From: a virus
Direction: 5' to 3' (one strand)
Length of the DNA: 40,804 bases
IMG/VR virus record: IMGVR_UViG_3300034375_000507
Span: 1-40,804 of that record
Shown: positions 1-8,693 of the stretch, piece by piece
Layout of the letters: the number at the start of each line of letters is the position of its first letter
Position numbering within the stretch: the stretch's first letter is position 1
The notes under the pieces: model-generated
Databases searched by the model: none
Told to the model about the DNA's origin: nothing
The model's input: only the letters and a program-made list of their open reading frames with translations
Position numbers and translations under genes: made by a program

Positions 1-2191
1 TAGCAAATCCACCACTAAATTTCTTTCCTGGTGTATAACTTTTAACTTTACTAGCTGTAAAATCATTAGCAGATTTTTTTGCTTCTTGTCGTTGTTTTAA
101 AGCACTCTTATAACCTGTTTGACCTGCTGACTTTTCGTTACTATCTTTACGTCCTGTAGTAGCTACACCTTTTGTTGCAACTGCTGATTGAGCTGCTGTA
201 ACTTTATTACTATCGCTTTCACGTTTTTGTTCAGCTGCTATTTTTTTCTTTTGCGTATCTGATAATTTTATACTACCACCGCCAGAAGTTGTAGAAGTAG
301 GAGTTATCTCTATTTCACTTCTAAGTTTTTTATTATTTGCATCTATAGCTGCTTTAAGTTCATCTTTTTTAGATTGAGGCATGTTCTGTAAGTCAGCCAC
401 ACTATGAAAACCATTACCTCTAGTTCCTTCCACATCATCAAGAAAACCTTTACCCATGATCTGATTTACTAATGTTATAGTATAACCTTCGCCATTTTGA
501 GTGTCAGCAAAAGCTTTTTGATCTTCAGTCATATTAGCTTTATAAGACTCTCCAGCTTTAACTGCAGATGCAGCTGACACTGTATCACCAATTAAGTTTG
601 CTATATTTTCCATAGCTTTAATTTTATTAACTGTTGCTTTTCTTTCCATCTTTTGACCAATAATCATAGCTGGACCCCACCCTGGAATAGCAACACCTAA
701 ACCTTTAGCTAAACCACTTATTTTTTCTTGGGGTTTAGATAACTCTTTCATGTAAGCATCAAAGTCTTTTGGGTTAGACCAATCTAATTGTTCAGTTGCT
801 TGGACTCTCCAACCTTTTTCAACGTAAGGTGTAGACATTTCAGTACCACCTATACCATCCATATTATCTTTATCTCTAGTAGGTTCTAATTCAGGCACAC
901 AGCTATTTGATTCTTCATCATATACTGTACCTGGAGCACATACTGGAGTTGTAGAAGCTACAGGAGCTACAGGAGCTTTTTCTACTTCTTCAGGCGATTT
1001 AGGTACACCTGGACCTTGATAGAAGTAAGATCCACCTGGAATACCATACATAGAAGATATAGATGTAGGTGAAGTAATATAAGATTGATTTTGAGTATTA
1101 GTTGTATTTAAACTATTAGGTTGAATTGTTGTACCTAAACCTGTCATAGATAGTGGATCTAAGTAAGTACCCTCAGCAGCCTTAATTGGTGCTTGATTGG
1201 TTACTGGATTAGTTGTTTGAGCAGGAGCATTCTGTGCTTGCATTTGTGTTGGTTGATTAGTAGCTGGAGTACGATTAATAGTAATGCCACGTTTAGCTAA
1301 CTCATCCATAATTCCAGGATTGTTCTTAGTCATCTGCATAAACTGACCAATAACTTGATCTACACGAGTTGGATCATTGTAAGGAGATTGAGCCATACCA
1401 CCAGTAGCAAAACCTACAGTCATGCCACTTTCGTTTAACTTTTTATTTACTAAAGGATCATTCATGGCAGTGTAAGCCATCTTATCCATAAGACCGCCAT
1501 TAGCTACACCAGTCCTCATCATCTGTTCAAGACCAGCTAGATCAGCTTCAGTCATACCTTTATTAGGTTCAACTGGCTCACCACCTATCCTACCATCTTG
1601 TTCCATTTCACGTAAGCCCATCTTGGCTTCCATTCGCATATCTTCAAATACTTTTACACCAAAGTATCTTACGACATCAGCAGGTACTACATACTCACCT
1701 TCAGACAACTGAGCTGGTATATCGTCACGGACTTCACTTGCAAGAGAACCTGAAGGTATTTCGTTACCTGATACAGGATCACGATTCATTCCGTCATCTG
1801 CAATGCCACCTTCTTCAAACATACTCATTTGTCTGTTCATCGTACTTCCACCTTTTGCCATTCCTAATTTTTCTTTTGTAGCACCACCATCTTTACTACG
1901 ATTAATAGCTGCATTTACAGCAGACTCTATATTCTTATACCTTGGAAACTTAATTCCAGTTTCTTTTTCATACCTATATGCGGCATTCCAGGCTCTATCA
2001 CTGTTGTCTTTACCACCAAGAAATACAGGCTCTTTAGTTTCTTTATCATACCAAATAGTAGGTATGTTCCAAGCACTACCTTCAGGTGAAGGTTCAGAGG
2101 CTAAATATTCTGTAGCTTTCATACCACCTACAGTATCTATAGGTTCATGTTTTTCTGGATCAAACGGTTCAATGTTTAACTTTTTATCCAT
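1..2191 (-). CDS. Virion-associated protein downstream of portal (partial, C-terminus off window)
   Basis: An open frame runs from an ATG at 2191 to the left edge without a stop, giving 730 visible codons. The start overlaps the stop of the upstream 63-residue gene by 8 bases. Residues 40-100 carry a pattern (WNIPTIWYD, then FPRYKNIESA) and residues 160-178 read AQLSEGEYVVPADVVRYFG; I recall both from marine podovirus proteins encoded just after the portal. The middle is rich in Gln, Asn, Pro and Thr; the visible end is Lys/Gln-rich and looks coiled. Position after terminase and portal supports a head-assembly or internal virion role, but I see no catalytic motif. The function is inferred from context only. 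The last visible codons (FSGGFA) may be close to the true C-terminus. Confidence 0.75.
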   Translation of the reverse strand, partial: MDKKLNIEPFDPEKHEPIDTVGGMKATEYLASEPSPEGSAWNIPTIWYDKETKEPVFLGGKDNSDRAWNAAYRYEKETGIKFPRYKNIESAVNAAINRSKDGGATKEKLGMAKGGSTMNRQMSMFEEGGIADDGMNRDPVSGNEIPSGSLASEVRDDIPAQLSEGEYVVPADVVRYFGVKVFEDMRMEAKMGLREMEQDGRIGGEPVEPNKGMTEADLAGLEQMMRTGVANGGLMDKMAYTAMNDPLVNKKLNESGMTVGFATGGMAQSPYNDPTRVDQVIGQFMQMTKNNPGIMDELAKRGITINRTPATNQPTQMQAQNAPAQTTNPVTNQAPIKAAEGTYLDPLSMTGLGTTIQPNSLNTTNTQNQSYITSPTSISSMYGIPGGSYFYQGPGVPKSPEEVEKAPVAPVASTTPVCAPGTVYDEESNSCVPELEPTRDKDNMDGIGGTEMSTPYVEKGWRVQATEQLDWSNPKDFDAYMKELSKPQEKISGLAKGLGVAIPGWGPAMIIGQKMERKATVNKIKAMENIANLIGDTVSAASAVKAGESYKANMTEDQKAFADTQNGEGYTITLVNQIMGKGFLDDVEGTRGNGFHSVADLQNMPQSKKDELKAAIDANNKKLRSEIEITPTSTTSGGGSIKLSDTQKKKIAAEQKRESDSNKVTAAQSAVATKGVATTGRKDSNEKSAGQTGYKSALKQRQEAKKSANDFTASKVKSYTPGKKFSGGFA

Positions 2192-2375
2192 TTACCTGAT
2201 CTCTCAACTGTTTCATTTTACGTAGAGCAAATGCTTGACCTTGTAGTCTATACAGATCCTCTGCCCTAGTAGATTGTTCCATTACTCTGTGTACCTCTGA
2301 GATTCTTTTATCTACTTCTTCTAGAAAAGAATCCCATAGGACTTTATCGTTTACTAAAGGCTTTAGGTTATTCAT
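2184..2375 (-). CDS. Small helical protein between portal and virion gene
   Basis: A 63-residue, charged, mostly helical protein (LEEVDKRISEVHRVMEQS), without membrane segment or cysteine. It starts 4 bases inside the end of the portal gene and overlaps the next gene by 8 bases, so it is translationally coupled on both sides, which makes it a real gene despite its size. Small helical proteins in this slot of podovirus genomes are often assembly accessories, but I recognise no family here and assign no function. Confidence 0.7.
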   Translation of the reverse strand: MNNLKPLVNDKVLWDSFLEEVDKRISEVHRVMEQSTRAEDLYRLQGQAFALRKMKQLRDQVNG

Positions 2376-4477
2376 GCAGCACCTTGTCCAGTATTAGCTG
2401 AGAACCCAGGTTCACCTGGAGTAGGCACTGAGCCTGTCCCTATAGTACCGCCACCAGCTCCTGTAGGATCTCCTGCTTGTGCCCCTGCTGGACCACCTTG
2501 AGGCTGTCCTGGAGCTTGTGGTTGAGGCTCAGGAGGATTAGCTTCCTGCCACTTCTTAAGCATCTCTGCTTGTACTGTAGCATCAGACATTGAATTAACT
2601 AATTTATCAGGATCAAGTTCCATAGACTTAGCTATCTCACGAATAATATAATCCATCTTAGCAAACGGGGCTAGTACTGGGTTTTGTACAACTTGTAAGA
2701 ACTGCATTAGTCGTTGACTACGTACTTCATTAGCCATTAAGCTTTCTGTACCACGAGCCTTAACATCAAGATCACCTTTGATATCTTCATCATAATCAAA
2801 CTGCATATTGAAGTTAAAGAATGCTTTAGCTAGAGGGCCAAGTAGGTAGTCATCTACATTCTTAACTACATTACGAATACTTCCGTTAGCCGCAGACATA
2901 AGCATTGAGATACCAGAAGCTGTACGACCTACACCTGATACACCTGTTTGACCATGTGCAAAAGAAGGAAAACCTGTTGATTCATCTGACAGTACACGAG
3001 CTTTGTCAAACATCTGCATGTTTTCATTAGAAACATTCGGAAACTTAGTTCCAAAGATAGCCTGTCCAGGTGCACCTCCCTGTCTCCTAAACACTTTGCC
3101 AGGGTAAACAGATAGGTCTTGGCCAGGAGTAAGGTTAGTTTCATCAACCTCTATGATCATATTACCAGATAATGCAGCATTGTCAACAGCCATTCTCATG
3201 AAACCATTCATAAGAGTTTGAGTATCATCCATATTTTCTGCAATACCTACACCAAATAAACTATAAGGACTTACTTCGTAAGGTACAGCATAGTATGGTA
3301 TAAGTGTAGGTGTAAACGGATTCATTACTAGACGTAACACTTGACCGTTACAAATCCATATGTTTACTGAGACTTGATCTAAATCTTTAAGGTCACTTGG
3401 TATATCTACATCATGTCCTTCTAGGACTTCTGTATCTACATTACCCCAAAATTCTAAGACTTCATAACGTTCTGCTTTAGCTTCGTTAGAGTCATCTTCC
3501 ATAGCCTGTTCCCACCACTCTTTAGTGTAGGACTCACCCATGTTTACTGCTGTATCTATAGCATTTTTACGGAAGAAAGGTCTACGTTTAAGTGCACGTA
3601 TTTGAGTACGTGACATCTTATGACGTTCTATTATATATTCTGCTTCATCCATATTAGCTGCATCTGGGTCAGGATAAAAATTCCATATAGATACAGATGA
3701 GGTTTGAGGTACTGTTTTAATTAGAGGTGTATATTCACCTTCTTCGTATTTAGGGTATTCTTTATCTACAGCAAATGGGCCTTTCATAACTCCTGTACCA
3801 AATAAAGCACATTCAAAGGCGGCAACTCTTAGTTGTTTGTTTGCATTAGATTCTTCTAACTGATCATGGATTTTCTTTTCCATTTTCTTTGCAGAAATCA
3901 TAGCAGGGTGTATAGTAATCTCAGTAGCAGTTCTACCGTTACCTTCTTCAAGTATATCAGCTACAGGTGCTAATTTACTTTTAGAACCTGCTAAACGTTC
4001 TTGTAAATCTATTACAGTTTCACCTGGACGTAACTGCATATCTTCTGCACCAAACTCTTCTTTGGCTTTACGCATATCATCATTAGATTCAAAGAATACT
4101 GAATCAGCCACACCTTCAGGTAGAGTAGTAGGATCAACTGTTACTGGAAACTTACTGTTACCAAATAGTACATCTACTATCTGACCATAAGCAGCTAATA
4201 CTTTAGTCTTAGTAACTTTGACAAATACCCTAGACTTTTCTGTAGAAGTAAACTGTACATCTGGTCCATATAAACCACGATAATTACGATAGGCTTGTAC
4301 CCAACGTTTTTCTTCAGTCTCACGAGCCGTGGAAGCTTTAGTATAATGATCTTGCACTAAACCAACTACAGTTCCTGAAAGTGGATCAGAATAATTATCT
4401 TCATCCATGTCTTCTATAGCATTAGCCTCTACGGAGTCCATTGCCATTTCATTTTCAAAGAATTCATCTTCTTCCAT
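2372..4477 (-). CDS. Portal protein
   Basis: A 701-residue protein directly downstream of the large terminase, the usual portal position. It has the length and composition of podovirus portals: an acidic N-terminus, a central region with NGFMRMAVDNAALSGNMII and GVGRTASGISMLMSAANGS (the helical wing/stem part of T7- and P22-type portals), and a C-terminal tail from about residue 645 rich in Pro, Gly, Gln and Ala. The portal is the dodecameric ring at one capsid vertex through which DNA is packaged and ejected. A 9-base gap separates it from the terminase gene upstream. I am confident of the family but not of a subfamily. Confidence 0.88.
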   Translation of the reverse strand: MEEDEFFENEMAMDSVEANAIEDMDEDNYSDPLSGTVVGLVQDHYTKASTARETEEKRWVQAYRNYRGLYGPDVQFTSTEKSRVFVKVTKTKVLAAYGQIVDVLFGNSKFPVTVDPTTLPEGVADSVFFESNDDMRKAKEEFGAEDMQLRPGETVIDLQERLAGSKSKLAPVADILEEGNGRTATEITIHPAMISAKKMEKKIHDQLEESNANKQLRVAAFECALFGTGVMKGPFAVDKEYPKYEEGEYTPLIKTVPQTSSVSIWNFYPDPDAANMDEAEYIIERHKMSRTQIRALKRRPFFRKNAIDTAVNMGESYTKEWWEQAMEDDSNEAKAERYEVLEFWGNVDTEVLEGHDVDIPSDLKDLDQVSVNIWICNGQVLRLVMNPFTPTLIPYYAVPYEVSPYSLFGVGIAENMDDTQTLMNGFMRMAVDNAALSGNMIIEVDETNLTPGQDLSVYPGKVFRRQGGAPGQAIFGTKFPNVSNENMQMFDKARVLSDESTGFPSFAHGQTGVSGVGRTASGISMLMSAANGSIRNVVKNVDDYLLGPLAKAFFNFNMQFDYDEDIKGDLDVKARGTESLMANEVRSQRLMQFLQVVQNPVLAPFAKMDYIIREIAKSMELDPDKLVNSMSDATVQAEMLKKWQEANPPEPQPQAPGQPQGGPAGAQAGDPTGAGGGTIGTGSVPTPGEPGFSANTGQGAA

Positions 4478-4486
4478 TGCTTTTCC

Positions 4487-6007
4487 TTAATAACCGAAAG
4501 TTGGGTCGCTTGCTTGAAAACCTGAGTTAGATGTAGGATCGTAATCAAATAAACTACTTCTAGGTCTTGTCATTATTCCGTATCTTAATGCATCGTATAG
4601 GTGATCTTCAGCGTGAGTATCTACATCTTCTGGATTTTTTTTATCTAAAGGTATAGAAGGTAACTGGGATATAGTGTTGGAACATGTGTTAAAGAATACT
4701 AGTCTTGGTTCTTCTGTAAACTCATCAACCTGTAGTCTTCTGTGTAATTCGTTTTTACCTGAGACACGAGATCCTTTTGATCTATCAGCTGGTCTCCATC
4801 TACATCCACGCATTATCATTTGTTCTGCTAGAGATGGGCCAGTATCTCCACGTTTATGCCACAAGGAACTATCAAGTACACCATAACGTATTTTTTCAAA
4901 CTGTTCAACATCTAATATCATATCTGCTAAATCAGTAGCAATAACTTTAGATACATACATTTCTCGATAAACAATTAGTTGTTCATCAGGTGCTACTGCT
5001 ATCCAAACAACTCCAGTATACGAACCATAACCATAGTCACATGCACGGAACTTAGGCCAATTATCTGGAATCTCAAAAGGTTCAACTACATGTATATGCC
5101 TATTGAACTCTGGGAACGCAGCACCTTCATTAATGTCCCAATCACCTTCAAGAAGTTGTCTACGCTGATGCTCAGGTAACGACAATAGATTGGCTTCATA
5201 CATACCATCATCAGCTAAGTAGGGATTATCAAACAAAGTTGCAGGTATAAACCTACGTTTGAATAATGGTTCACCTTCTTTACTGTGACCTTTAGGCCAT
5301 TCAATAACATTACCTGTTTCTGGGTCTGTAGCCCAAAATGCCTTATTAGGTACTTCAGGATCAATAAAAGTCTTCTTTACCCACTGATGACCTGGGCCAC
5401 CTGGGTTGGATGTAGCTCTCATATGAAGAGGTAAACCCGATTGTCTTGTTGTACGTAGCCTTGAACGCATATAGTTCCACGGATAAGGTGTAGGCCACTG
5501 TGTCATCTCGTCAAAGCCAATCCAATTAAAGGCCTGACCTTGGTATCTCATTACATCATCATCTCTATCTAGGTATGACATCCATAATGTCGCACCTGAT
5601 GGTGCAATCCAAGTCTTATCTCGTTCCATAAACTTAATCCCAGGTATTGCCTTGGGATATAGCTGTTTTGAAACAGATATAAGCTCCCTTAACTCCTCTG
5701 TACTTCTACGTACTAGCAACATAGTTGCATGAGGGTTGTTTAAGAAGCGCACAGGGTCAGCAATCATAGCATATGACTTGCCACCCCCAGCAGAACCACC
5801 ATAAAGTACCTCTTGTTCTGTAGATGCTAGGAAATCTGTCTGCGGACCTTCGTTAGGTTCAAAGATTATGTTCCTTGTAGCTTTCTCTACGTCAATCGGT
5901 GGTGACTTCACCTGTGCTGGTGCTAGTTCCTTTGGGGACTCTTGCACCGATACGTTGTCTTTCGAGTTTTTCCGCTTTTTCTGCGGCTTTTTTGTACTTT
6001 TCTGCAT
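4487..6007 (-). CDS. terL: Terminase large subunit (packaging ATPase/nuclease)
   Basis: The motor that cuts and pumps phage DNA into the prohead. From an ATG at 6007 (506 residues) the Walker A motif GGSAGGGKS is at about residues 70-78, followed by an adenine-binding-type segment (LLVRRSTEELREL), a Walker B/catalytic segment (IGFDEMTQW), coupling motif (RATSNPGGPGHQW), and a RNase H-like nuclease half starting at FRACDYGYG and ending with DHLYDALRYG. The start is uncertain: the frame stays open to 6076, and a GTG at 5911 would avoid most of the overlap with the upstream gene. All three candidates lie in a lysine-rich stretch shared in another frame with that gene's C-terminus. Function is secure, N-terminus is not. 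Confidence 0.92.
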   Translation of the reverse strand: MQKSTKKPQKKRKNSKDNVSVQESPKELAPAQVKSPPIDVEKATRNIIFEPNEGPQTDFLASTEQEVLYGGSAGGGKSYAMIADPVRFLNNPHATMLLVRRSTEELRELISVSKQLYPKAIPGIKFMERDKTWIAPSGATLWMSYLDRDDDVMRYQGQAFNWIGFDEMTQWPTPYPWNYMRSRLRTTRQSGLPLHMRATSNPGGPGHQWVKKTFIDPEVPNKAFWATDPETGNVIEWPKGHSKEGEPLFKRRFIPATLFDNPYLADDGMYEANLLSLPEHQRRQLLEGDWDINEGAAFPEFNRHIHVVEPFEIPDNWPKFRACDYGYGSYTGVVWIAVAPDEQLIVYREMYVSKVIATDLADMILDVEQFEKIRYGVLDSSLWHKRGDTGPSLAEQMIMRGCRWRPADRSKGSRVSGKNELHRRLQVDEFTEEPRLVFFNTCSNTISQLPSIPLDKKNPEDVDTHAEDHLYDALRYGIMTRPRSSLFDYDPTSNSGFQASDPTFGY

Positions 6008-6326
6008 AGAAGCGTTGGATTGAAGCTTCTTTCTTACGTTTTTGTTCAAGTTTAACCCTCTGCATAAGACCCACATGAGAGATATAACGTTCTGAAGTAG
6101 AACTTAACCAATTAGAAACTTCACGTAGGCTATATTGCTTAAGATACTTCTTAGCTTGTTCGAATAATTCTAACTCTTCTGGGATTGGTAGTAGTATATC
6201 AGAGTCAGTGGGGTCTTGTCTATAGCCAAATGGTATAACTCTACCTACTCTTACTACTGGTAGCCAATCAAACTCACCTTCAGCTTTTTCTGGCTTAGGT
6301 AACTGCCAAGTTTTACTAGTCTTCAT
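5892..6326 (-). CDS. Small-terminase-like or HTH protein upstream of terL
   Basis: A 144-residue protein from the ATG at 6326, whose start overlaps the preceding stop by 11 bases (ATGAAGACTAG). A longer start at 6374 is possible but less well placed. The N-terminal half has short hydrophobic strands (DWLPVVRVGRVIPFGY). Residues around 75-95 (YSLREVSNWLSSTSERYISH) look like a resolvase-type helix-turn-helix. The C-terminus is a Lys/Glu/Ala coiled helix that overlaps the terL frame. Its place immediately before terL suggests DNA recognition during packaging. The upstream 121-residue protein is the other small-terminase candidate; I cannot tell from sequence alone which one does the job. Confidence 0.7.
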   Translation of the reverse strand: MKTSKTWQLPKPEKAEGEFDWLPVVRVGRVIPFGYRQDPTDSDILLPIPEELELFEQAKKYLKQYSLREVSNWLSSTSERYISHVGLMQRVKLEQKRKKEASIQRFYAEKYKKAAEKAEKLERQRIGARVPKGTSTSTGEVTTD

Positions 6327-6681
6327 CTGATTTAGGAGGTAATATAAACAAAGGACTCTCTGCCTTAACCTCAACCTTATCTGTTTTTACAAAGCCAGCT
6401 CGATCTAATAGATCTTTAGCAGCTGCCATCTTCTCTTTATTGCCTAAGTCTGTTGGGTTTTCCATTACGTCTAGCATGGAGTATGCAGCTTGAGGACCAC
6501 GAGTAGCTATAAGACTCTTAGTCCTTCCTGCAATCTCTGCTTCTAGAGTTTTCATTATACTAGCTGAAGATGTACCTTCGGCATACCCTGCAAGTTTAAT
6601 TGCTTGCATGGTATTACCTCTGGCATCCCCAAATAATGCTTCAAGAAACATTTCTTGTTTTTCTGTAAGGTTACGAGCCAT
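6316..6681 (-). CDS. Terminase small subunit-like protein
   Basis: A 121-residue protein beginning ARNLTEKQEMFLEALFGD, then TMQAIKLAGYAEGTSS. This is the usual opening of terminase small subunits: a 'tekQ..F...' helix followed by an 'A...AGY' helix-turn-helix that binds the packaging site. The second half is helical (KEKMAAAKDLLDRAGF), as in other TerS proteins that oligomerise. It starts just inside the end of the DUF1127 gene and overlaps the next gene by 11 bases. Together with terL it would select and deliver phage DNA to the portal. Family assignment rests on the N-terminal pattern and location. Confidence 0.72.
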   Translation of the reverse strand: MARNLTEKQEMFLEALFGDARGNTMQAIKLAGYAEGTSSASIMKTLEAEIAGRTKSLIATRGPQAAYSMLDVMENPTDLGNKEKMAAAKDLLDRAGFVKTDKVEVKAESPLFILPPKSDED

Positions 6682-6835
6682 TCATTCTCCGTTTGATATC
6701 ATATCTTGCGATACCTATATCTTTTAATTCTCTATCTGTTAGATGTGTAAGTAACCACAAATCAGCCCTAGCTTGTTGTGATCTTTGTATTGAGTCGTGT
6801 AAGGCTTTAAGCCATATTGAAAATGTTTTAAACAT
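6671..6835 (-). CDS. DUF1127 (YjiS-like) small basic protein
   Basis: A 54-residue protein from the ATG at 6835, chosen because GGAG lies 7 bases upstream; a start at 6865 is possible. The C-terminal half RADLWLLTHLTDRELKDIGI is a clear DUF1127 signature (a helix ending in 'L.d.eL.DIGl.R.di'). DUF1127 proteins are small, Arg-rich and common in alphaproteobacteria, where some members are linked to RNA-level regulation and nutrient or stress physiology. In a phage it sits first after a promoter and ahead of the packaging genes. It could be a host-derived regulator; its role is inferred, not shown. Confidence 0.75.
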   Translation of the reverse strand: MFKTFSIWLKALHDSIQRSQQARADLWLLTHLTDRELKDIGIARYDIKRRMNGS

Positions 6836-6899
6836 ATTAGTTCTCCAGTTAATACTACAAGACATTTGTAGTTTACTAGAGACTAGTTTTACATAAGTA

Positions 6900-6928
6900 G
6901 TTATAACATACTACAGATAATAATGCAA
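6900..6928 (-). promoter_or_regulatory. Sigma70-like promoter for DUF1127-terminase-portal genes
   Basis: On the minus strand, TTGCAT (6928-6923), a 17-base spacer, then TATAAC (6905-6900). It lies in a gap between two minus-strand genes and points toward the DUF1127 gene; the predicted start of transcription is near 6893, leaving a leader of about 58 bases with a GGAG site. The -10 hexamer is identical to the one upstream of 11075. Confidence 0.55.
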
Positions 6929-6940
6929 CCCCGTTATGCT

Positions 6941-7303
6941 TTAACGTGTAGGATTGTAATATTCTCTGCAGGATACTAAGACTTCCATAGTATTAGCTGT
7001 TTCACCATAGGCAACAATTTTATCTCCTGCATGAAGATGTAATACACCAGCACCAAATACATTTTCTGCTGAGTTACCTGCTATAGTATGATTTTTTAAT
7101 ATATAATGATAAGTGGTATCGTCTTGATGATAAAACTGTAAGTATATTTTTTTAGATGAATTATTGTTATTAGCTATATGAAGTAAGTCCACTGTTGCAT
7201 CATGTAGTGCTGGACAAGTATACACAAGAGTAGCGTTAGCACCTGTAGTAGTAGATGCTATCGTTACTGCTTCTGTAGCTGTAGAGTAGTGTGTTTCAAC
7301 CAT
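6941..7303 (-). CDS. Beta-rich virion-type protein
   Basis: A 120-residue protein without signal peptide, membrane segment or charged repeats. It alternates short Thr/Ala/Val-rich strands (TEAVTIASTTTGANATLVYT) with turns, and ends in AGDKIVAYGETANTMEVLVS, the look of a beta-sandwich. Such small proteins in marine phages often sit on the virion surface or tail. Its start is directly next to the stop of the upstream basic repeat protein, so both come from one transcript. The promoter at 6900-6928 begins just after it, so it is the last gene of the first minus-strand unit. The structural role is an inference. Confidence 0.6.
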   Translation of the reverse strand: MVETHYSTATEAVTIASTTTGANATLVYTCPALHDATVDLLHIANNNNSSKKIYLQFYHQDDTTYHYILKNHTIAGNSAENVFGAGVLHLHAGDKIVAYGETANTMEVLVSCREYYNPTR

Positions 7304-8413
7304 TTACTTGTATTTGCCTTTTACACCAAACTTTTTCTTATGTTCAGCAATAGACTCTTCTTTTAGTCGAGTGGTATATAGTTTGTCTTTAAATGTAAAC
7401 GTTGCTTTCTTTGCTTTACGATTACGTTTAAATGCTGCACCAAAAGACTCATCACTAACTGGACCAGCAGCGGGTTTCTTTAAGTTAATACCTTTACCTT
7501 TTTCAATTTCAGTTTTAGAAACTCTAGCTCTAGGGCTTGGTTTAACTTCAACATCACCTTTTTTGACTTTCTTTTTACCGCCAAGAGCCATTATTGTTCC
7601 AGCAACACCAGAACCTAACCCTATTATCAACGGGAGATTAGACTGCCTACCTTTTGAAGTAGAAGTTTTGGAAGTCTTAGAACCTGGTTTAGTAGGTTTA
7701 GCACCTTTACCCTTAGAGTTAGAAGTCTTCGAAGTAGAGGAAGGCTTAGGAGCTGGATTAGCTTTAGAAGTTTTATTATTAGAAGTTTTAGAGTTCTTAG
7801 CAAGAGGTTTAACAAGTTTAGCATTAGCTCCTTTATTCGTAGAAGTCTTTGAACTAGTAGATGGCTTAGGTGCTGCATTTGCCTTAGATCCTTTACTGGT
7901 AGAAGTCTTTGAAGTTTTTGAAGGTGGCTTAGTAGGTTTAGCTTGAGAACCTTTACTATCAGAAGTCTTAGAGTTTTTACTTAAAGGCTTAGTAGGTTTA
8001 GCTTGAGAACCTTTACTATCAGAAGTCTTAGAGTTTTTACTTAAAGGCTTAGTAGGTTTAGCACCTGCACCTTTACTATCAGAAGTCTTAGAGTTTTTAC
8101 TTAAAGGCTTAGTAGGTTTAGCACCTGCACCTTTACTATCAGAAGTCTTAGAATTAGTAGAAGGTCTTGCAGCTGGATTAGCTCTTTTACCTTTAATATT
8201 AGATGTATTAGAACTTGAAGAAGGCATTCTACCTTTTCCACCCCTAGTTCTAACTGTTCTTAAATTAGATAATTGTTTAGGAGTACCTGCAACTACTTTA
8301 CCTTTAAATCCTTTAGGTGCTTTTTTAGCTCCCATTGCTATTGCTCGTTGTAATAATCTTTTACTTACAAACCTAAGTCCTATGCCCCCAAGGACGTATA
8401 TTACTGGTAACAT
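7304..8413 (-). CDS. Histone H1-like repeat protein with two hydrophobic segments
   Basis: A 369-residue, very basic protein. Residues 2-16 are hydrophobic (LPVIYVLGGIGLRFV). Residues 67-258 are about ten units of 20 residues with consensus NSKTSDSKGAGAKPTKPLSK, the Lys/Ala/Pro/Ser composition of histone H1 tails. Residues 259-276 form a second hydrophobic segment (LPLIIGLGSGVAGTIMAL). The C-terminus has SFGAAFKRNRKAKKATFTFKDKL, a 'SF..AF..ar..gk.tF.f.gk.Y.T' motif that I recall from other marine phage proteins. It sits between lysis genes and a virion-type protein. Likely binds DNA or negatively charged envelope surfaces; whether it is a virion component cannot be seen. Repeat number may vary between relatives. 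Confidence 0.7.
   Translation of the reverse strand: MLPVIYVLGGIGLRFVSKRLLQRAIAMGAKKAPKGFKGKVVAGTPKQLSNLRTVRTRGGKGRMPSSSSNTSNIKGKRANPAARPSTNSKTSDSKGAGAKPTKPLSKNSKTSDSKGAGAKPTKPLSKNSKTSDSKGSQAKPTKPLSKNSKTSDSKGSQAKPTKPPSKTSKTSTSKGSKANAAPKPSTSSKTSTNKGANAKLVKPLAKNSKTSNNKTSKANPAPKPSSTSKTSNSKGKGAKPTKPGSKTSKTSTSKGRQSNLPLIIGLGSGVAGTIMALGGKKKVKKGDVEVKPSPRARVSKTEIEKGKGINLKKPAAGPVSDESFGAAFKRNRKAKKATFTFKDKLYTTRLKEESIAEHKKKFGVKGKYK
7640..8215 (-). repeat. In-frame 60-bp tandem repeats, about ten units
   Basis: The DNA coding residues 67-258 of the basic protein repeats every 60 bases. The units between about 7925 and 8160 are almost identical at the DNA level (same run covering TTTAGCTTGAGAACC or TTTAGCACCTGCACC, then CTTTACTATCAGAAGTC). 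Outer units have diverged. Near identity of inner copies means recent slippage or recombination. Confidence 0.9.
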
Positions 8414-8686
8414 TTATTTATTTCCTTGTTTAATTGTTTTTGTTGTCCAAGCTTCATTCTCAGGAGTTGTTGGATCATCCTTTACGAAATGCCCAGACTT
8501 AGTTCGAGCACGTACTTTTTTAGTTACGACAGAAGATAGTATCTCTTGTACCCTGGAATCAGTACACCAATAAGAACCATAAGGATCTAGAGCAGCTAGT
8601 ACATCACCCATTTTAGTAGTAACGTTTTCAGAAGTTACCAAGTAACCACACTCTTCTAACGGCTCTTTATAATCTTCAAAGTTCAT
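8414..8686 (-). CDS. Small unknown protein
   Basis: A 90-residue soluble protein with two cysteines (ECGY near residue 13 and WCTD near residue 41) and a basic C-terminal half (VVTKKVRARTKSGHFVK). The pattern DVLAALDPYGSYWCTDSRVQEILSS looks like a compact helical fold. It sits directly ahead of the repeat protein gene in the minus-strand unit, with one base between stop and start regions. I recognise no family and give no function. Confidence 0.6.
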   Translation of the reverse strand: MNFEDYKEPLEECGYLVTSENVTTKMGDVLAALDPYGSYWCTDSRVQEILSSVVTKKVRARTKSGHFVKDDPTTPENEAWTTKTIKQGNK

Positions 8687-8693
8687 TGTTTAT

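Noticed and set aside
1803-2225. Plus-strand frame with hydrophobic product near the left edge
   Set aside because: It lies opposite a long, protein-like minus-strand frame and carries no ribosome site.
7308-7946. Open plus-strand frame of 212 codons opposite the repeat gene
   Set aside because: It is the mirror of the 60-bp repeats; Leu/Glu/Val-rich low-complexity product, no ribosome site, and it opposes the direction of the whole block.
7640-8215. CRISPR array
   Set aside because: The repeats are contiguous, in frame and coding, without unique spacers.
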